From: Acidobacteriota bacterium
Lineage (GTDB): Bacteria; Acidobacteriota; Terriglobia; UBA7540
Reading direction: 5' to 3'
Assembly (NCBI GenBank): GCA_003224665.1
Contig: QHZM01000058.1
Location: 4,598-13,382 of the forward strand
DNA: 8,785 bases
A program made the position numbers and the translations under genes. Under the pieces are notes generated by a model that made no database searches, was not told the DNA's origin, and saw only the letters and a list, made by a program, of their open reading frames with translations. Each line of letters begins with the position of its first letter. Positions within the stretch are counted from its first letter, which is position 1. Positions 6,681 through 8,785 of the stretch are shown here, piece after piece.

Positions 6681-6788
6681 CTAGTGCCGTTCCAACTATT
6701 TGGGGCTATTTCCGTGAGCAGCGATTTCGAGCATTCTCGAAAGGCCTCGGCTCAAGCATTCCGGCACATTAAGTTGGAACGGCACTAG
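6681..6788. mobile_element. 108-bp MITE-like palindromic element with perfect 17-bp inverted ends
   Basis: CTAGTGCCGTTCCAACT at 6681-6697 is exactly inverted at 6772-6788. Similarity stops on both sides. Because CTAG is its own complement, the outer four bases may be a target duplication, leaving 13-bp inverted ends that start TGCCG. The centre carries a second hairpin, TTTCGAG (6725-6731) with CTCGAAA (6736-6742) around CATT. No coding capacity. It sits between the amidohydrolase remnant's upstream region and the zinc-ribbon gene, and its right CTAG contains that gene's TAG stop. CTAG-like targets are known for some IS5-type elements, so a parent of that kind elsewhere in the genome is a guess. 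Confidence 0.7.
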
Positions 6789-6940
6789 CCGATGCCCAGC
6801 TCGTCCACCTTTTCGAGCGGCGTGCCGCACCGGCGACAAATGACGGCCGCGCAATCGCCGCACACGAGAGGGTCGGCCACTTGAACTTGGCAGTTGGGGC
6901 AATAAAGCGGTTCGTTTTCGGTGTCTTCAACTTCGCCCAT
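6785..6940 (-). CDS. Small zinc-ribbon protein with three CxxC pairs
   Basis: 51 residues, read leftward. Six cysteines pair as C14-C17, C27-C30 and C35-C38; the chain ends PLEKVDELGIG. The spacing suits a zinc ribbon, with the third pair completing or extending the site. The N-terminus is acidic (GEVEDTENE). Two ATGs lie six bases apart. The one at 6940 is preferred because GAGGG lies 6 bases upstream, whereas it touches the ATG at 6946. The stop TAG (6785-6787) lies in the right end of the MITE-like element, yet the C-terminus looks native. It lies 54 bases downstream of the alpha/beta hydrolase gene on the same strand and may share its transcript. I recognise the pattern as a small conserved protein of Acidobacteria-like genomes but know no function; metal, nucleic-acid or protein binding are all open. 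Confidence 0.7.
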   Translation of the reverse strand: MGEVEDTENEPLYCPNCQVQVADPLVCGDCAAVICRRCGTPLEKVDELGIG

Positions 6941-6994
6941 CGGCATCCCTCGCAGTGCCGAGAAATCTACACGAGGTCCCTTGTGAGGCCAAGC

Positions 6995-7591
6995 CTATTT
7001 TTCGAAATCTTTGGTCAAGACCTCTCGGAGGAACTCCTGAAGGGTTGACTGGACTTCGTCGAGCCTGCCGGAAAAGAAGTGGTCGGCGCCTTGGACCCAA
7101 TGGATTTGCTTGGGTTCGGGCATGGCTGCGTACAGAGATTCAACTTGCGCGCGCGGGGCAAAGACGTCGTCGGTCCCTTGGATCAAAATCTTGAGTTTTC
7201 GAACGCCGCGGAGGAAACCAAAGTCGAGGGATCCGGTCGGCAGGCCCAGCCCGGCCAGCGCATGCACGTCGGGGTGGGGTCCGCCGGCCTCGAGTCCGGC
7301 CCAGGCGCCGAATGAAAATCCCATGACGCAGATCGGCGTTCCTCGAAATCGCTCCTTCAAAGAATCAATCGCCGCCAGGACGTCTTCGCGCTCTCCCACT
7401 CCTTCTGCGAATTTCCCTTCGCTTTGGCCAACGCCGCGAAAATTAAAGCGCAGCACGGGAAGCCCGGCGAGGAGGGCAGCTTTGGCGGCGCGGAAGACGA
7501 CTTTGTTGTGCATGGTGCCGCCGTGCACCGGGTGAGGATGGCACACAAGCGCTGCCAGGCGCGGGCTCGCCTGAGGGTCCCACTCGAGCAT
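6995..7591 (-). CDS. Alpha/beta hydrolase of the COG2945 type, true start probably at an ACG upstream
   Basis: 198 residues from ATG 7591. The N-terminal landmark is CHPHPVHGGTMHNK (17-30), then LRFNFRGVGQSEG (47-59), the nucleophile elbow GFSFGAW with Ser93, an acid in GTDDVFAP (D141 or D142) and H171 in GADHFFSG. This complete triad and the HPHP motif fit small predicted hydrolases of the COG2945 type; the substrate is unknown, and no signal peptide is seen, so it is probably cytoplasmic. The frame continues upstream with TKIERFFISGSTGRLEA, which looks like the family's first strands. The best Shine-Dalgarno, GAGGAG (7648-7653), is 5 bases before ACG 7642-7640, and no ATG, GTG or TTG exists between 7591 and the upstream stop. 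ATG 7591 is given as the nearest ordinary start, but it would drop part of the first sheet. It diverges from the phosphofructokinase gene and precedes the zinc-ribbon gene. Confidence 0.82.
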   Translation of the reverse strand: MLEWDPQASPRLAALVCHPHPVHGGTMHNKVVFRAAKAALLAGLPVLRFNFRGVGQSEGKFAEGVGEREDVLAAIDSLKERFRGTPICVMGFSFGAWAGLEAGGPHPDVHALAGLGLPTGSLDFGFLRGVRKLKILIQGTDDVFAPRAQVESLYAAMPEPKQIHWVQGADHFFSGRLDEVQSTLQEFLREVLTKDFEK

Positions 7592-7642
7592 CGCTTCCAG
7601 CCTGCCGGTCGAACCGGAAATGAAAAACCGCTCGATTTTCGT

Positions 7643-7852
7643 GTTCGCTCCTCGCGCTCAGGGCCGGAGGTACTCGAGTCGCGCGCTCGAGTCTCCCGGT
7701 CCAAGTGGCGCCTGAAAACTCATGCGCTCGGGGGGAGAAGTCGCCCAAGAGGCCATCGAGTAAGTAGTGTAGAATGGCGGTCAAGCTTCGAGATGACTTC
7801 CGAGGTGATGTTCCGGCGGACCCCGTGACCCGGCGCCGGAGACGCAGCAGGG
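7643..7852. other. Divergent intergenic region between hydrolase and pfkA
   Basis: About 210 bases without a credible gene. ACTCGAG (7672-7678) and CTCGAGT (7686-7692) form a perfect 7-bp inverted repeat around a G+C-rich 7-base centre, a candidate operator or hairpin between the two starts. TAGAAT (7770-7775) could be a -10 box for pfkA, but there is no recognisable -35 box. Short open frames here are shadows or have no binding site. Confidence 0.35.
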
Positions 7853-8785
7853 ATGAGCAGTCTCGGGACAATCGGGCTTCTCAACGGCGGCGGCGACTGC
7901 CCCGGCTTGAATGCTGTTACCCGCGCCGTTGTCCGCACGGCCTGCTACCGGTACGGCGGAAAAGTGATTGGAATCTTCGATGGCTTCGACGGGCTGATCT
8001 GGCCCGAGCGAAATAAAGAAATGAGCCCGTACCAGACTCGCGGGATCCTGCCGCGGGGAGGCACAATCCTCGGGACCTCGAACCGCGGGGACCCATTTCG
8101 TTACGAAGTCGAGGAAAACGGAAAGGTGGTCGTGAACGATTATTCCCAGCGCGTCATGGAGAACCTGACGGGCATGGGTGTTGAGGCGCTCATCGTCGTC
8201 GGCGGCGAAGGGACTCTTTCGATTGCGCGCGAGTTTCATCGGCGCGGCGTTCCGCTGGTGGGCGTGCCCAAGACGATTGACAATGACCTCTCGGCGACCG
8301 ACGTCACGTTCGGCTTCGACACGGCCCTCCACACCGCCACGGATGCGATTGACAAGATCCATACCACCGCGGAAAGCCACGGCCGGGTGATGGTCATCGA
8401 AGTGATGGGCCGCGAGGCCGGCTGGATTGCCCTGGAGGCGGGCATTTCCGGAGGTGTGGACGTGATCCTCATTCCGGAAATTCCCTTTCGCCTCGAGAAC
8501 GTTTGCGCCAAGATCGAAGCCCGCAAGGCAGCCGGTCATCGCTTCAGCTTGATCGTAGCGGCTGAAGGAGCCCGGGTTCAGGACGATGACCCTGTCTGGA
8601 GTAAATACCAAGAGACTCCTCAGCTCGTCGGCCAGATGAGCATCGGGAACCTGGTGGGGACGCTCATCAGCCGCCACAAAGAGTATGAAGTGCGCGTCAC
8701 CGTCCTGGGGCACCTCCAGCGGGGCAGCTCGCCGAGCCCCTTCGATCGGTTGCTGAGTACGCGGCTTGGCGTGGCGGCAGTGGAC
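7853..8785 (+). CDS. pfkA: 6-phosphofructokinase, group III (Mycobacterium-like), 3' end beyond the window
   Basis: 311 codons are visible, still open at the right edge. It phosphorylates fructose 6-phosphate to fructose 1,6-bisphosphate in glycolysis, in the cytoplasm. Motifs in order: nucleotide loop GGGDCPGLNA (12-21), GGEG (117-120), PKTIDND (139-145) with catalytic D143, VMGREAGW (184-191), AAEGA with E238, and RVTVLGHLQRG (281-291) with R281, H287 and R290 for sugar-phosphate binding. The residue matching E. coli G104 is Gly (ATP-like), while the one matching G124 is Lys140, as in pyrophosphate enzymes. This mix marks group III, which includes the actinobacterial ATP enzymes, so ATP is the likelier donor. 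E119 replaces the E. coli D103. ATG 7853 is the only sensible start: an in-frame stop lies at 7826-7828. Its binding site is weak (AGCAGGG nearly touching, GGAG 11 bases upstream). Transcribed away from the hydrolase gene. Confidence 0.92.
   Translation, partial: MSSLGTIGLLNGGGDCPGLNAVTRAVVRTACYRYGGKVIGIFDGFDGLIWPERNKEMSPYQTRGILPRGGTILGTSNRGDPFRYEVEENGKVVVNDYSQRVMENLTGMGVEALIVVGGEGTLSIAREFHRRGVPLVGVPKTIDNDLSATDVTFGFDTALHTATDAIDKIHTTAESHGRVMVIEVMGREAGWIALEAGISGGVDVILIPEIPFRLENVCAKIEARKAAGHRFSLIVAAEGARVQDDDPVWSKYQETPQLVGQMSIGNLVGTLISRHKEYEVRVTVLGHLQRGSSPSPFDRLLSTRLGVAAVD

Noticed and set aside
6650..6693. Four GTTCC pentamers in 44 bases as a possible repeat array
   Set aside because: Spacing is irregular (13, 8 and 18 bases) and the last copy belongs to the MITE end, so chance is a fair explanation.
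7781..8713. Minus-strand open frame of 310 codons opposite pfkA
   Set aside because: Antisense shadow of a recognisable phosphofructokinase; no family motifs of its own.
1..8785. CRISPR, toxin-antitoxin, restriction, retron or other defence modules
   Set aside because: No spaced direct repeats, reverse transcriptase, nuclease, methylase or small paired genes of those types were seen on either strand.

Overview
The window is G+C-rich bacterial chromosome, most likely from an Acidobacteriota genome. This is an inference. It rests on an anti-sigma-type zinc finger joined to a TonB-C-like domain, a secreted TPR protein of a type common in that phylum, a fused 2-oxoacid dehydrogenase E1 alpha/beta gene, a small six-cysteine protein ending in DELGIG, and a Mycobacterium-like (group III) phosphofructokinase. 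No RNA gene, CRISPR array, prophage or defence system is visible. This is ordinary metabolic and housekeeping DNA marked by mobile elements and gene decay.

Layout. At 1-585 is the 3' part of a membrane protein with a cytoplasmic zinc finger and a TonB-C-like C-terminus. At 716-2221 is an exported TPR protein that starts at TTG. Both are on the plus strand. About 2264-4159 is a two-gene insertion sequence: a DUF6788-type protein plus a DDE transposase, start and stop overlapping. Imperfect inverted ends flank it, and a perfect dyad sits just upstream of its first gene. Just outside its right end is a clear sigma70-type promoter leading into the fused E1 gene at 4289. That gene has lost about 40-45 codons near 5960 and changes frame there, so its C-terminal domain is out of frame.

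Facing it on the minus strand (6596 down to about 6360) is a secreted amidohydrolase gene. It keeps its ribosome binding site, signal peptide and first strands, then jumps to what looks like the C-terminal tail of the same family, so the catalytic body is gone. Next is a 108-bp MITE-like element (6681-6788) with perfect inverted ends. Its right CTAG supplies the stop codon of a 51-residue zinc-ribbon protein on the minus strand. Upstream of that gene, on the same strand, is an alpha/beta hydrolase whose expected start codon reads ACG. Diverging from it, a phosphofructokinase gene begins at 7853 and runs off the window.

How the genes work together. PfkA commits sugar to glycolysis, and an intact E1 would feed acyl-CoA synthesis from branched-chain or related 2-oxoacids. 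The E2 and E3 partners are not in view, and nothing ties these enzymes into one operon. The hydrolase and zinc-ribbon genes may be co-transcribed. The main interest is the number of lesions within 1.7 kb (5960-7642): two internal deletions, one MITE at a stop codon and one lost canonical start. They may record real gene erosion or, for the deletions, assembly errors.
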